A DNA stretch of 64,000 nucleotides from Luteimonas rhizosphaericola (GTDB lineage Bacteria; Pseudomonadota; Gammaproteobacteria; Xanthomonadales; Xanthomonadaceae): positions 44,845 to 108,844 of the forward strand of contig NZ_JARXRN010000021.1 in assembly GCF_029888045.1 (NCBI RefSeq), in the 5' to 3' direction. The number at the start of each line of letters is the position of its first letter. Within the stretch, counting starts at the first letter, position 1. Under the pieces are notes generated by a model. It was given only the letters and a program-made list of their open reading frames with translations. It ran no database searches and was not told where the DNA came from. Shown here piece after piece: positions 33,701 through 43,188 of this stretch. Position numbers and translations under genes: made by a program.

Positions 33701-36274
33701 TCACTCGTAGTCGACCGCTGGCGGCCCATTGAACAAGCTTGCTGCATCCTTTGCATCAGCTATGGCCTTACGCACGTCCTCACGATGCAGATCCAGCATG
33801 CGCAACTTACCAGCCACCATGGCGACCGACGCAATACGCCGATATGTTCCGGCGTGATATTCCGCGTATTTGGCGAGCCCACGCAGCTTGGGGAGCGCGT
33901 CCGCCAAGTGAATGCCATGTGGGTCGATCAGGTCTACGGCGACCTTGTCATCCTGCGCTGAGAAGAATACGAAGTCGGGCCGGACGATCTGGTATTGCTC
34001 CGCCTCCACATACGCGATTCCCAACGACGATTGACCGGGGTGCTGGGGGTTTCGATACCAAAAAGCGAAGTCGTCGCGCTTTGACTCGGTTTCGACGACC
34101 GTTCTTTCCCAATCGTTTAACTGAGCCGGGTAGTTCCCGTCCTTGTCGCACAGCAGGTGGTGCTTCCACATCGCCAGGTCTGTTTCCTTTTCGCCCTCGC
34201 GCTCCTTGGTCATCTCGAACTTGCTCTCCGGTTTGACCAAGTCCACGTCCTGGGGCTCTGCGCTCATCTCGATGATCTGTCGGTAGGCTTCCTGGCGGTC
34301 ATCCTTCAGCGCTTTGATCTGTGGCGCGTAATCGGTCAGCCAGACCTTCGCCAGCTTATCGGCCTCGGCGTCGAAGTAGGCCTGTACTTCCGTCACCAGC
34401 GCCAATGCTGCAACGGTCACGCGCGCTTCGATGATTGCTTCCAGGTAGTCCTCGGCATCTTCCTCCCGATCCGCCACCTTGTCGGCCAAGTACTCGACAT
34501 AGGTGCGCGAAATGTCCGGGCTGAAGATGCGCGTCGCGCGACGGTAGGCGTCGTCGATCACCGCGAGGTCGGCATCTTCCCAGAACTCGTTGAAGGTCAT
34601 CGCTTTGTTCTTCAGGTCGGCGACTACAGTCTTGCCGTCCACCACCATCACCGAATCGCGCTTGGCACTGATCTTGTCGGCATTGTCTTGCTGGAACTTG
34701 TCCAGCGCAGTGTGCAGGGCCGCATGGGCCTTCCTGCCCGCACCTTCGAGAATGCCGTCGTCGACCAGTTCCTGCGCCAACGCGGTGAGGCGCTTGGCCG
34801 GCTTGGCGCTCTTTTGCGGCCGGGTCTGTGACGGCAGCGCCTCGAAAGCCTCCCAAACAGCCATGGGAGTGGCCGGGTTAGGCTTCATCTCAACTGGATT
34901 GACTAGGATGCGCCCAGTCGGCGGCGTGTTGTCGTCGCCACTGAGCAATGCCTTGACCACATCGTCAACGGTCGTCCGGTTGAACTTCGGTAGCAAGCAC
35001 TCGACTGAATTCAGGCGATCGTTGCCGCGGATGCGTCGCGCTAGCGGGGTGCGCACCATACGACCAAGCAACTGCGTAATGTGGGTCTTGTCGCTGGCGG
35101 CTCGGAAGGAAACCATTACCTCGGCACGTGGGCAGTCCCAGCCGGTACTGATGGCGTCCTTGGCAATCAGCACGCGTACCCAAGTCGACTCTTGCACACG
35201 CTGCGGCTCGATGTAGGGCACCTCGTAGCCGCCAAAACGTTGTGTCGTGTGCTCGCCGAACACATTTGCCACGCTATCGCGCGGCAACTCCGGGTAGCGC
35301 GCAAACAATATATCCAGCCAACGTCCGACTTCGCTCGGATCGGGCGTGTTCGGCACCTGGAACACTAGCAGCGGCACGACCTCGCGCGACTCATCCTGGC
35401 GCCGCGCGTACTCGGTCCAAGCCTCGGTCGCCTCCTTTAGCTTATCGGCGGCGCGACGCACCAGCACGGTATCAAAGTCGCCTGCTTCATCGGGAACGCC
35501 GAGGTTGATCGTGTCTTTGATGAGGCCGGACTCCTGTACCTTAGCTGGATCAACCAGTACGTTCGGGAGCTTGACGCGCTGGCCTACGTTCGCAATCGCC
35601 TTGTCGAAGCGTTCCACCGTGGCCGAGATGCCCCACACCACCGGAATGCCCTTCACCCCGGACGCGCCGTTGATGATCCGCTGTACGATTGTGCTCTTGG
35701 CCGTGTCGCTGGCGGCACTCGACGTACCCATGCCGCGGTGCGCTTCGTCCAGCACAAGGTACAAAGTCAGCCCGGGGTCTTCGATAGTGTTCTGGATGGT
35801 GTCCCACAAGGTGTAGGCCTGGGCATCCGGGCGCTGCTCGAACAGGCCGCCCTCGTCGTCGAAGCCGCGCACCAGCAAGCTGCTCTTGCTGAACTTCTGC
35901 GTATTGAGGAAATAGATTTTCCCTGGCTCAAACTTTGGCCGACTAAAGGGATGCTCAATCACCACCATGTCGCTGTGGCTGATGCGGTCGCTGGCTTCGA
36001 GCAGACGGAATCGAGTCTGCTCGTTGAGATCGGGATTATCGCTGAACCAAATCACCACCGCGCCAGGATCGCCGTCAAAGTCGAATTCGTCGTCGCCGTG
36101 GAACAGCGCCTCGAACGCAGCGGCCGCCATGACGGTCTTGCCTGCACCGGTGGCGGCCGTCAGAGAAAAGGCGCTCTTGTCGCCCTCGTTGTGCCAGTAG
36201 CGACGGGCCTTCCGAAGGTTGCTCAGGGCGTCTCGCACGGCGTCGCGCTGGTAATCCTTGAGGGTGAACTTCAT
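33701..36274 (-). CDS. type III-like restriction subunit: DEAD/DEAH helicase
   Basis: 857 residues. Walker A is ATGAGKT (41-47); the DEAH box is at 176-179 (LYLVLDEAHRG); motif VI is QLLGRMVRTPLARR. This is a superfamily 2 helicase. The last 200 residues may be a diverged nuclease (RPDFVFF ... AVDLIDPHG), though a clean PD-(D/E)xK is not seen. It should translocate on DNA and cut with the methyltransferase encoded four bases upstream. G+C and codon use are visibly lower than in the flanking genes, suggesting acquisition by transfer. It could alternatively be a phage-defence helicase without cutting activity. Confidence 0.87.
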   Translation of the reverse strand: MKFTLKDYQRDAVRDALSNLRKARRYWHNEGDKSAFSLTAATGAGKTVMAAAAFEALFHGDDEFDFDGDPGAVVIWFSDNPDLNEQTRFRLLEASDRISHSDMVVIEHPFSRPKFEPGKIYFLNTQKFSKSSLLVRGFDDEGGLFEQRPDAQAYTLWDTIQNTIEDPGLTLYLVLDEAHRGMGTSSAASDTAKSTIVQRIINGASGVKGIPVVWGISATVERFDKAIANVGQRVKLPNVLVDPAKVQESGLIKDTINLGVPDEAGDFDTVLVRRAADKLKEATEAWTEYARRQDESREVVPLLVFQVPNTPDPSEVGRWLDILFARYPELPRDSVANVFGEHTTQRFGGYEVPYIEPQRVQESTWVRVLIAKDAISTGWDCPRAEVMVSFRAASDKTHITQLLGRMVRTPLARRIRGNDRLNSVECLLPKFNRTTVDDVVKALLSGDDNTPPTGRILVNPVEMKPNPATPMAVWEAFEALPSQTRPQKSAKPAKRLTALAQELVDDGILEGAGRKAHAALHTALDKFQQDNADKISAKRDSVMVVDGKTVVADLKNKAMTFNEFWEDADLAVIDDAYRRATRIFSPDISRTYVEYLADKVADREEDAEDYLEAIIEARVTVAALALVTEVQAYFDAEADKLAKVWLTDYAPQIKALKDDRQEAYRQIIEMSAEPQDVDLVKPESKFEMTKEREGEKETDLAMWKHHLLCDKDGNYPAQLNDWERTVVETESKRDDFAFWYRNPQHPGQSSLGIAYVEAEQYQIVRPDFVFFSAQDDKVAVDLIDPHGIHLADALPKLRGLAKYAEYHAGTYRRIASVAMVAGKLRMLDLHREDVRKAIADAKDAASLFNGPPAVDYE

Positions 36275-36278
36275 TCGA

Positions 36279-38411
36279 TCAGTCCCCGTTGGTGAAGCTG
36301 AAATTGGTCAGGTACGACTCGTACAGGCGGACTGGTTCGACGCCTTTGGGGAGACGCTTGGCCACGGACTGGAAGCGGCGCTCGTCATCGGTGACAATGA
36401 AGGCCAAGCGCGCACCCTTGGCCTTGGTTAATGCTTTGACGAAGGGAGTGGCTTTGTCCACCTCGGCTAGCAGACCATAGGCATCAGCCACGGCCCAGCC
36501 TTCGGCGGGCAGTTTGTCGATGCGCTTACCCCTAGCACCCGCGCGCAGCCACAGTAGCGGCGCGATGCGTGTGTAGGCCAAGTTGTGGCCGACCGATTTG
36601 TCGGTTTCGTAAGTCAGGGTGAAGAACTCGGCGTTTTCATCGAAGCCATCGACCATCGGGAACTCGTCGGTAAACTTGTAGTCACCCCTAATGAGCTCGC
36701 CATTTGGCTTCTTTCCGGTGATAGCAGCCTGCACACGCGGTTTGGTGATGTAGTCGCAGATGCCCCATTTCTCCCATTCTTTGTCGCCTGGACGAAGGCC
36801 TCGCTTGCGCAGGGCCTTCTGCTCATCGGCACCTACCTCGTTGTTGGTCACGGAGATGCACTGGCGATGACCGCCGTCCTGCTTGTTCAAGCGCATCACC
36901 GCATGAGCCGTGGTTCCAGATCCGCTGAAAAAATCAAGAACGACCGCACTTGGCTTGTCCCGGATGAAGAAGCGCAAAGCATCTTCGACTGCGTATAGCG
37001 ACTTGGGAAATGGAAACTTCCGCCCACCCAGGAAATTTGTAAGGAAAGTCTTTCCATGTTCTGTTGCATCGTGAGAGCCAAGATTCCAAATCGTCTTCGG
37101 CGTCCGAATACGGTTTTTCATATCAGCATAACTAAGAATATGTGCGCCGTTCTTATCGCGACCATTAGACAAGATCTCACCATTATTCAATCTCTTAATA
37201 TCCTTGGATATCAAATAGTTGATCGTCCAAAGACCATTACTAGGGCTCTTGTTCCCGACCTTTACATAACCATTCTCCAGTCGCTCCCGCAGGCCCTCTG
37301 GGCCAACGCTCCAACGCCCTTCAGCTCCATTTGTTCGGATCGGCCAAACGGTGTCGATGCCTCGTCGAGGAAGGATCGATGATCGCGGCGCGCCTAGCGG
37401 CAAAGCATCTCCAATCTCCACGATAGCCTTGCTTTTAGGGTCTACAAAGATGGGGTAGAAGAGATTGGGCGAGTCCTCTCGCAACGAGTCAGTTCCTCGC
37501 CGCATGAGTTGATTCCAGATGTCTGGAAGTCGTTCTTTGGTGATTCCCGCACCAAGCCCGATAACGTCAATATTTGTTGGTATCACCTCCGCCGAACCGA
37601 ACCTCACAAAAAAAATATACTCATCCACTCGAGAGAATCCGCCCGCACGCGCAGAGCCCTTCCGATTAATGACCGTGCTGACCATTTGAATGGTCCCCTC
37701 AGGGAACGTTTGCTCTAATAGAAGCCCAAGTCTCAGGTATTCTTTCTCATCAATGGTGACGATCAGCACTGAGTCTTCTGGATTCAGAAGCTCCCTTGCT
37801 ACTTGCAAGCGGCGCTCCATCATCGCCAGCCATTTGCTGTGGCGATACAGGTCATCCTTCTCCACGTAATCGTTGTTGTATTTCCAATCCTTCGCCCCAG
37901 TGTTGTAGGGCGGATCGATGTAGATGGCGTCCACGTTGCCCCGGTGCGTGTAGGTCAGCGCCTTCAGTACGTGGTAGTTCTCCCCATTGATAACCGTGTG
38001 GAACGGTTTGTCGCCGCCGCGCATCACCGTGCCCCCGCTCACCAGACCCGGATGGATCAAATCCCGGAACTCGGCGACCACTACCAGGTCATTCAGCGAT
38101 ACCGACTGCCTTTCCGACTCATCTACACCTAGCAGTTCCAGGTCGGCCATCTGTGTCGCTTTGTGGATGGCCTTCACCTGCCAGAGTCGCTGGTCGCCGC
38201 TCTTGATCTCACCTCGCGGTGGAAGCGCCCGCACCTTGTCGCCCTTGCGGATGGGCCGAAGCGGCAGTTCCACCGCTTCCGGCCGATGTCGCTCGAAGTT
38301 CAGGCCGAACGGCAATCGCGACGACAGCACCTTGAACTCTCTGTCCAAATCAGCACCAAGCTGAGGATCCCTCTTCTTTGCCTGGGCGATCAAATCGGTG
38401 AGTCGTGACAC
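36279..38411 (-). CDS. type III-like adenine-specific DNA methyltransferase (Mod)
   Basis: 710 residues from GTG 38411 (AAGGGG upstream). The catalytic motif DPPYNT is at 166-171, before the SAM-binding motif FSGSGT (495-500). This beta-class order is usual for type III Mod proteins. The N-terminal 130 residues are an extra domain (FGLNFERHRPEAVELPLRPI). The segment between the motifs, about 270-460, should be the target recognition domain; its DNA (about 37.0-37.6 kb) is the most AT-rich part of the window. It modifies adenine in the site that the partner helicase/nuclease checks. Confidence 0.92.
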   Translation of the reverse strand: MSRLTDLIAQAKKRDPQLGADLDREFKVLSSRLPFGLNFERHRPEAVELPLRPIRKGDKVRALPPRGEIKSGDQRLWQVKAIHKATQMADLELLGVDESERQSVSLNDLVVVAEFRDLIHPGLVSGGTVMRGGDKPFHTVINGENYHVLKALTYTHRGNVDAIYIDPPYNTGAKDWKYNNDYVEKDDLYRHSKWLAMMERRLQVARELLNPEDSVLIVTIDEKEYLRLGLLLEQTFPEGTIQMVSTVINRKGSARAGGFSRVDEYIFFVRFGSAEVIPTNIDVIGLGAGITKERLPDIWNQLMRRGTDSLREDSPNLFYPIFVDPKSKAIVEIGDALPLGAPRSSILPRRGIDTVWPIRTNGAEGRWSVGPEGLRERLENGYVKVGNKSPSNGLWTINYLISKDIKRLNNGEILSNGRDKNGAHILSYADMKNRIRTPKTIWNLGSHDATEHGKTFLTNFLGGRKFPFPKSLYAVEDALRFFIRDKPSAVVLDFFSGSGTTAHAVMRLNKQDGGHRQCISVTNNEVGADEQKALRKRGLRPGDKEWEKWGICDYITKPRVQAAITGKKPNGELIRGDYKFTDEFPMVDGFDENAEFFTLTYETDKSVGHNLAYTRIAPLLWLRAGARGKRIDKLPAEGWAVADAYGLLAEVDKATPFVKALTKAKGARLAFIVTDDERRFQSVAKRLPKGVEPVRLYESYLTNFSFTNGD

Positions 38412-38559
38412 GCGTATCCCCTTGGTGATGGCGAAGTGACCCAGTGGATCAACTACCTACATTCTAGAAGCTAGAGAGTGCGAGGTACGACGCGTCCGAC
38501 GTTTGTCACGCCGCAGCGCGCGCAGTGCTAAGCGGAACGAGATGTTCCTGATCGGCGTG

Positions 38560-39483
38560 TCATTGCCTCGGGACTGGTTTCACCGCGCATCTAGGGACCC
38601 ACTCCCTGCGTTCCGCCGCTCGCGGCGAAACCCCATACCGCCTCCGAAACCCCTTCGACAACGCCCCCGCCCCCGCGAACCCCAGCTCGTGCGCCACCTG
38701 CTTCACCGCCCTGCCCTCGCGCAGGCGGGTGGCGGCCAGGCCCAGGCGCCAGTCGAGCACGTAGGCGGCGGGCGTGGTGCCCACGGTGTGCTTGAACGCG
38801 GCGGCGAAGGCGCTGCGCGACATGCCGGCCTGCGCGGCCAGGCGTTCGAGCGGCCAGGGCTCGCCGGGGCGCGCGTGCAGGGCGCTGAGCGCCTTGGCCA
38901 GCTGCGGGTGCGCCAGGCCGGCGAGCGTGCCGTGGTGCACGCCGGACCGAGCAGGATTGTCCAGCGCCCAGCGCAGCAGCTGCACCAGCAGCACCTCGAA
39001 CAGGCGGCCGGCGAGCAGGCGCGAGCCGCAGCGCACGCGGTCGGCTTCGGCGAACAACAGGTCGAGCGTGGGCCCCAGGCCTTCCACGTCCGCCAGCGGT
39101 ACGGCCAGCAGGGCGGGCAGCGACTGCACGATGGGGTTGCGTTCGCCGCCGTCGAAATCGAGCGTGGCGCAGGTGAAGTCCGGGCCGTCCACCGGGGCGT
39201 TGCGGAACACGTGGTGCACCGGGCGCGGGAACAGCAGCAGGGTGGGCTCGGCGAGCGCGGTGCGGACCAGGCCGTGGTCGCCCTGGTGCTCGACCTCCAT
39301 CGTGCCCCGGCGCAGCACGTGCAGGAAGGCGCGCCCGGGCACGGCGTCGAACACGTGCAGGCCGCACAGCGGGCCGGTATGGAACAGCTGGGCGCGGACG
39401 TGGAAGCGGTCGAGGATGGGGGCGAGGCGGTCGACCGGGGCGGGCTCGGGCGCCCCGGGTGTGGACGAATCGGCAGGTTTCAT
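38560..39483 (-). CDS. AraC family regulator with cupin_6-type sensor domain
   Basis: 307 residues. The N-terminal half is a cupin-like domain (AQLFHTGPLCGLHVFDAVPG, LLLFPRPVHHVF). The C-terminal half has two helix-turn-helix motifs: [20 protein letters not shown] and VKQVAHELGFAGAGALSKGF. It is divergent from a carboxymuconolactone decarboxylase-type gene 86 bases away and probably controls it. It resembles the AraC protein at 61985-62824 in both halves, indicating paralogy. The ligand is unknown. Confidence 0.9.
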   Translation of the reverse strand: MKPADSSTPGAPEPAPVDRLAPILDRFHVRAQLFHTGPLCGLHVFDAVPGRAFLHVLRRGTMEVEHQGDHGLVRTALAEPTLLLFPRPVHHVFRNAPVDGPDFTCATLDFDGGERNPIVQSLPALLAVPLADVEGLGPTLDLLFAEADRVRCGSRLLAGRLFEVLLVQLLRWALDNPARSGVHHGTLAGLAHPQLAKALSALHARPGEPWPLERLAAQAGMSRSAFAAAFKHTVGTTPAAYVLDWRLGLAATRLREGRAVKQVAHELGFAGAGALSKGFRRRYGVSPRAAERREWVPRCAVKPVPRQ

Positions 39484-39569
39484 GGACGAATCGGCGCCTT
39501 GCGTCCAGAGCGGGCGCCTAGTCTAGCCGCAGCCGCCACTCCGGCGGCATCGAGGCCAAGGAGCCCGCC

Positions 39570-40115
39570 ATGTCCCGCATTCCCCTGATTGACCCGGCCG
39601 CCACCACCCCCGACCGCCAGGCCCTGCTGTCCGAGATCCACGGCGCCTTCGGCGCCACGCCCAACATGTTCCGCGCGGTGGCCAACTCCCCCGCCGCGCT
39701 GCGCGCGATGTGGGGCGCGTTCGGCGCGCTGGGCGGCGGCGTGCTGCCCGCGCGGCTGGGCGAGCAGGTGGCGGTGGCCATCGCCAACCGCAACGCCTGC
39801 GAGTACTGCCTGGCCGCGCACACCGCCCTGGGCCGCAGGGCCGGCGCCAGCGCGCAGGAGATGAGCGACGCGCAGGACGGGCGCTCGGACGACCCGAAGA
39901 CCGCGGCGGCGCTGCGCTTCGCGCTGGCGGTGGTGGAGCGGCGCGGGCAGGTGGACGCGTCCGAGGTGGAGGCGCTGCGCGCGGCGGGCTTCGACGACGG
40001 CGAGATCGTCGAGCTGCTGGCGCATGTGGCGCTGAACTTGTTCACCAACTACGTGAACGTGGCTTTCGCGGTGCCGGTGGATTTTCCGGCGGTGCGGTTG
40101 CGCAAGGCAGCTTGA
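39570..40115 (+). CDS. carboxymuconolactone decarboxylase/AhpD-like protein
   Basis: 181 residues. NRNACEYCLAAHTALGRRAG carries the CxxC...H active site of the AhpD-like peroxidase group. The rest is helical, with a long C-terminal helix (IVELLAHVALNLFTNYVNVA). Such proteins use the redox cysteine pair in peroxide or reactive carbonyl stress. The divergent AraC regulator may sense the inducing compound. Single gene; the next gene points towards it. Confidence 0.9.
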   Translation: MSRIPLIDPAATTPDRQALLSEIHGAFGATPNMFRAVANSPAALRAMWGAFGALGGGVLPARLGEQVAVAIANRNACEYCLAAHTALGRRAGASAQEMSDAQDGRSDDPKTAAALRFALAVVERRGQVDASEVEALRAAGFDDGEIVELLAHVALNLFTNYVNVAFAVPVDFPAVRLRKAA

Positions 40116-40159
40116 TCTGATGGCGGGGCGGATGGGGGTCTCGCGGCTTCGGCGTTGCC

Positions 40160-40207
40160 CCCATCCGCCTTTGGCGCCTTCCACCGGTGGAGGGCGCAAT
40201 GCCCCGC
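40160..40207. repeat. intergenic repeat, 'cgccttccaccggtggag..gcgcaatgc' family
   Basis: ccgcctttggcgccttccac then cggtggagggcgcaatgccc. A related copy lies at 45821-45866 and a diverged inverted copy near 25566-25603. The middle is a small palindrome (ccaccggtgg). Confidence 0.6.
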
Positions 40208-40230
40208 CGAGCCAGCAAGAAGCAGGGCGG

Positions 40231-40740
40231 CTATCGGGGAGCGCCGTCCACCAGCACGTACTCGCGGCCGCGGCTCTTCCAGACCGGGGCATTGGCGTCG
40301 AGTCGGATGCAGGGGCGGCCGCCACAGGAGGTGATCTCGACCTGCTGAGCGGCGTGCTGCACTTCGGCCGAGACCTCGGCGGCATCGGCGCGGGCGCGGG
40401 CATCCTGCAGGCGCCTGTATTCGTGGCCGAGCAGCAGCAGGAAGCCGAACACCAGCAGGGCCAGGCCGACGCCGATGGCCGCCAGCCACTGCCATGCGCG
40501 ACGCACCGCGGGACGCAGGGCGAGTTCGGTGCGGGACTGGTGGTCCTGGAACAGGCGCGTCATGGCCTGGCGGAACTGCGCTTCTTCCGCGCTGCGGATG
40601 GCGGCGAGGTCGCCGGCGGCCGCCTGCGCGTGCTGCACGCGCTCGGCCGCGTGTTGCGCCTGCGTGGCCTGATGGTCGGCGGCCCGTTCGAGCCGTTCCA
40701 CCGCCAGCATCAGCCGACGGATGACGTCCGTGTCGTTCAT
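40231..40740 (-). CDS. coiled-coil protein with one membrane helix (169 aa)
   Basis: 169 residues from ATG 40740. Residues 1-80 form a charged helix rich in Ala and Gln (VERLERAADHQATQAQHAAE), probably a coiled coil. The membrane helix follows at about 88-108 (WLAAIGVGLALLVFGFLLLL). The tail of 60 residues ends with CGGRPCIRLDANAPVW and VLVDGAPR, containing two cysteines. It starts 13 bases after the stop of the broken HEXXH effector gene, so it is in the same operon. Its role is unknown; an accessory to secretion or immunity is possible. Confidence 0.7.
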   Translation of the reverse strand: MNDTDVIRRLMLAVERLERAADHQATQAQHAAERVQHAQAAAGDLAAIRSAEEAQFRQAMTRLFQDHQSRTELALRPAVRRAWQWLAAIGVGLALLVFGFLLLLGHEYRRLQDARARADAAEVSAEVQHAAQQVEITSCGGRPCIRLDANAPVWKSRGREYVLVDGAPR

Positions 40741-40753
40741 GCCCCTGCTCCGT

Positions 40754-42408
40754 CTAGCGTTCCATCGCGTGGTGCGGTGCCTGCGGGGCGGGTTGCGCGA
40801 ACTCCGCCATGACGTGGCGCGCCTGCGTGGCAGGTGCGTCCGGCGACCATTCCGCGGCCGGTGGCGGAAGCGCTTGGGCTTCCTGCGCGCGGCGGGGTGC
40901 CCCGTCAAGCCCGCCCGGCCACAGCTGCTGCCCTGCTTCGGAGCGCAGGAAGGCCCGCTGCACGGCGCGCGCGGCGGCATCATCGCGCGCCTGCAGCGCG
41001 TCGATCCAGGCATCCACGACGGCGTCGCCGCTGGCGCCGATGCGCGCGTGGTCGGCGACCGGCACGTGGCGGTGGTCGTGGCCCATGCTGCCGTCCTGGG
41101 TGTGGTGGAACCGGCCCCGCACCGCCGGCGTGCGGCTGGTGTCTAGGTACGGGCGCGGCGACCGGTTCGCGCCAAGGTCCAGCCCCTCGCGTTCGATCAG
41201 GTCTTCCTTCAGGCCGAGGCCCGCCATGTCGATCGCGATCTGCGGGCGCGCGCCCTGGATGCGCACGTTGGCGCGATCCTCGGCGGCCACGATCCGCTCC
41301 AGCGCCCAGGTGCCGTAGTAGTTGGTGTAGTCCGCGGTCGGCGTGGGCCGCCCTTCGCCGAGTGCGACAGGTCGCTGCCCCGCCTGGGCGTACAGGTGGG
41401 AGGGACGGTCGAAGTAGTGCCGGCCCATAGCGGCGATGTTGGCGGGCGTCGGGCTCAGGCTGCCGTCGGGGTTGAAGGTGAGGCCGGGGTTGATGATCGC
41501 TTTCGAAGGATCGGCCGGATCGCGTCGGATGAAGTCCAGCACGCGATCATTACGGGTGTCGAGCATCAGCGCGAGCCCGTCGTCATGAGGACGCGCCTGC
41601 CTTTGCCTGTCCAGCAATGCATTCCAGCCCGCGATCTCCGCCTTGGCTTCGTCTGCCCGGCCAGCTCCGATGTATGCGCGGAGCTCATCGGTGTAATCAT
41701 GGATCGCGCTGCGCTCGATCGCCTGTCGACGCACCTGATCCAGGAACGTCAGCGTCGCCTGGCTTTTGACCGCGTTGTGAGACCATGCTGGATCTCATGG
41801 CCCAGCACGAAGGTGAGGTCGTCAGCGTTGTACATGCCGCCGGGATTACCGGGTGTGCGGCTCTGCAACGCCGCCGGCGGGAGATTGATGCCCTTGGGAG
41901 TGCCGTCGGCCGTGCTTCCGTCATAGGTGGCTCCGGCAGCCATGCCGTTTCCCAGCAGGCTGAAGTGCTGCACGTGCGATCGTGCGACGGCGGACTTGAG
42001 TTGCGCTGCGAGCGCAGGTGAACCGTTGAAGGTCGCCTGGAGGTTGCCGACCATGTCTTGCGTCACGGCCTGCCGCTGTCCCGAGGCATCCTGCCAGGTC
42101 TTGTGCGCGAAATCGGCGATGAGTGCCTGGACACCCACCACTGCATCGAGATCACGACCGCGAAAGCTGGCGGCAGGCAGCTCGATCAAGCCAGCGCGCT
42201 TGTCGAAACTGCCAATGAGCGTGCCATTGTTGGAGTCGACTGCGAAACTTCGAAGTCGTCCGGAAGCGGCCAGCCCATTGAGAAGGTCCAGACGATCCGG
42301 GTCGGCCACCACTGCCGCGCGCAGCTGACTGTCCTGGGCAGAGGTGAGGCCGCCCTGCGCACGTGATTGTCTGAAGACTGCTTCGAGATGCGGATTCGGC
42401 ACGGCCAT
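40754..42408 (-). pseudogene. HEXXH metallopeptidase effector-like gene with a frameshift
   Basis: Read from ATG 42408, the first frame gives 219 residues, ending shortly after GHEIQH (His204, Glu205, His208), a zinc peptidase motif. One base appears to be missing just after this motif (near 41785): the next frame continues without break as SHNAVKSQATLTFLDQVRRQ to the stop at 40754. A possible third zinc ligand lies in EIAGWNALLDRQ. The whole product would be about 550 residues, Pro-rich near the end. It follows a lipoprotein gene by 15 bases, as the XVIPCD effector does. No clear XVIPCD is seen. A sequencing error cannot be excluded. Confidence 0.7.
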
Positions 42409-42423
42409 CCTTGGCCTCCTGTG

Positions 42424-43077
42424 TCAGTTCAGTGTTCCGATGGATTCCACGCACAGGCGGCCGGAATTTCCGTTCTCGAATCTTGGGATGATCGAGAGGG
42501 TGATATCGCCCTTGTAATAGCGCACCGAACGCAGCTCACCGATCTCACCGGGAACCGGAGCGTCTCGGTATCCCATCGACAGCAGGGCATTGTGGTAGGC
42601 ATCTAAGTCGAGGCTGCACACCTCCGCCATGTCGGCCCACCTTTCCTGCTCATTGACGAAGGACAGGTCGATCCCCCGGGCGTCGGCCGACGCTCCCGGA
42701 ATGTAACTGACGACATAGCGCCACCCACCGCCCAGATCATCGCTGGCGACGCCTCCCCGCGTCCCTTCGGACTTGAGAACGATGCGGACCCCCATCACTT
42801 CGTTGATGCGCTCCAGGGTCAGCTGCTCCCGAGACTCCAGGCTCCCGATCAGCTTCAGGAAGCGCTGCCCGATCTCTTCCGGGGAATAGGTCAACTTGTC
42901 CGCAGGGCGTGATTCAGGCGCATCCATGGCCTCGGCCTCCTGTGCCGTCGTGGAAGCGGGTGCGGGCGCGGAATGGGCGCAGGCGGCGGTGGCGAGGGTA
43001 AGTATCGCGGCCGCCAGTACGGGCCGGAGACGGCGGATGCCGAAGCCATCGGGGCGGTTCCATCGCGTCATCGTCAT
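42424..43077 (-). CDS. lipoprotein, probable immunity protein of the HEXXH effector
   Basis: 217 residues from ATG 43077; an ATG 10 codons earlier is possible. The signal peptide ends in lipobox LATAAC at about residue 30. The mature protein has an acidic disordered stretch, then a folded domain (EEIGQRFLKLIGSLESREQL, LERINEVMGVRIVL, GGGWRYVVSYIPGASAD) and a cysteine pair (AEVCSLDLDAYHNAL, GRLCVESIG). No enzyme motif. Its place directly upstream of a secreted-peptidase-like gene mirrors the immunity gene at 16598. Immunity is inferred from context, not shown. Confidence 0.65.
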   Translation of the reverse strand: MTMTRWNRPDGFGIRRLRPVLAAAILTLATAACAHSAPAPASTTAQEAEAMDAPESRPADKLTYSPEEIGQRFLKLIGSLESREQLTLERINEVMGVRIVLKSEGTRGGVASDDLGGGWRYVVSYIPGASADARGIDLSFVNEQERWADMAEVCSLDLDAYHNALLSMGYRDAPVPGEIGELRSVRYYKGDITLSIIPRFENGNSGRLCVESIGTLN

Positions 43078-43188
43078 GCGTTCCGTCGCAAGGCCGGGCT
43101 CCAGCATACCCGCGCACGGGCGCGAGGCAAACCCGGCGGCCGTGGCGCTGCGCCGTCGCTCAGTCCGCGGCGGAGCGCGCGTCGCGCG

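Noticed and set aside
32233..38560. Prophage or integrative element carrying the restriction genes
   Set aside because: No integrase, transposase, phage structural gene, tRNA or direct repeat was found at either edge; only lower G+C supports transfer.
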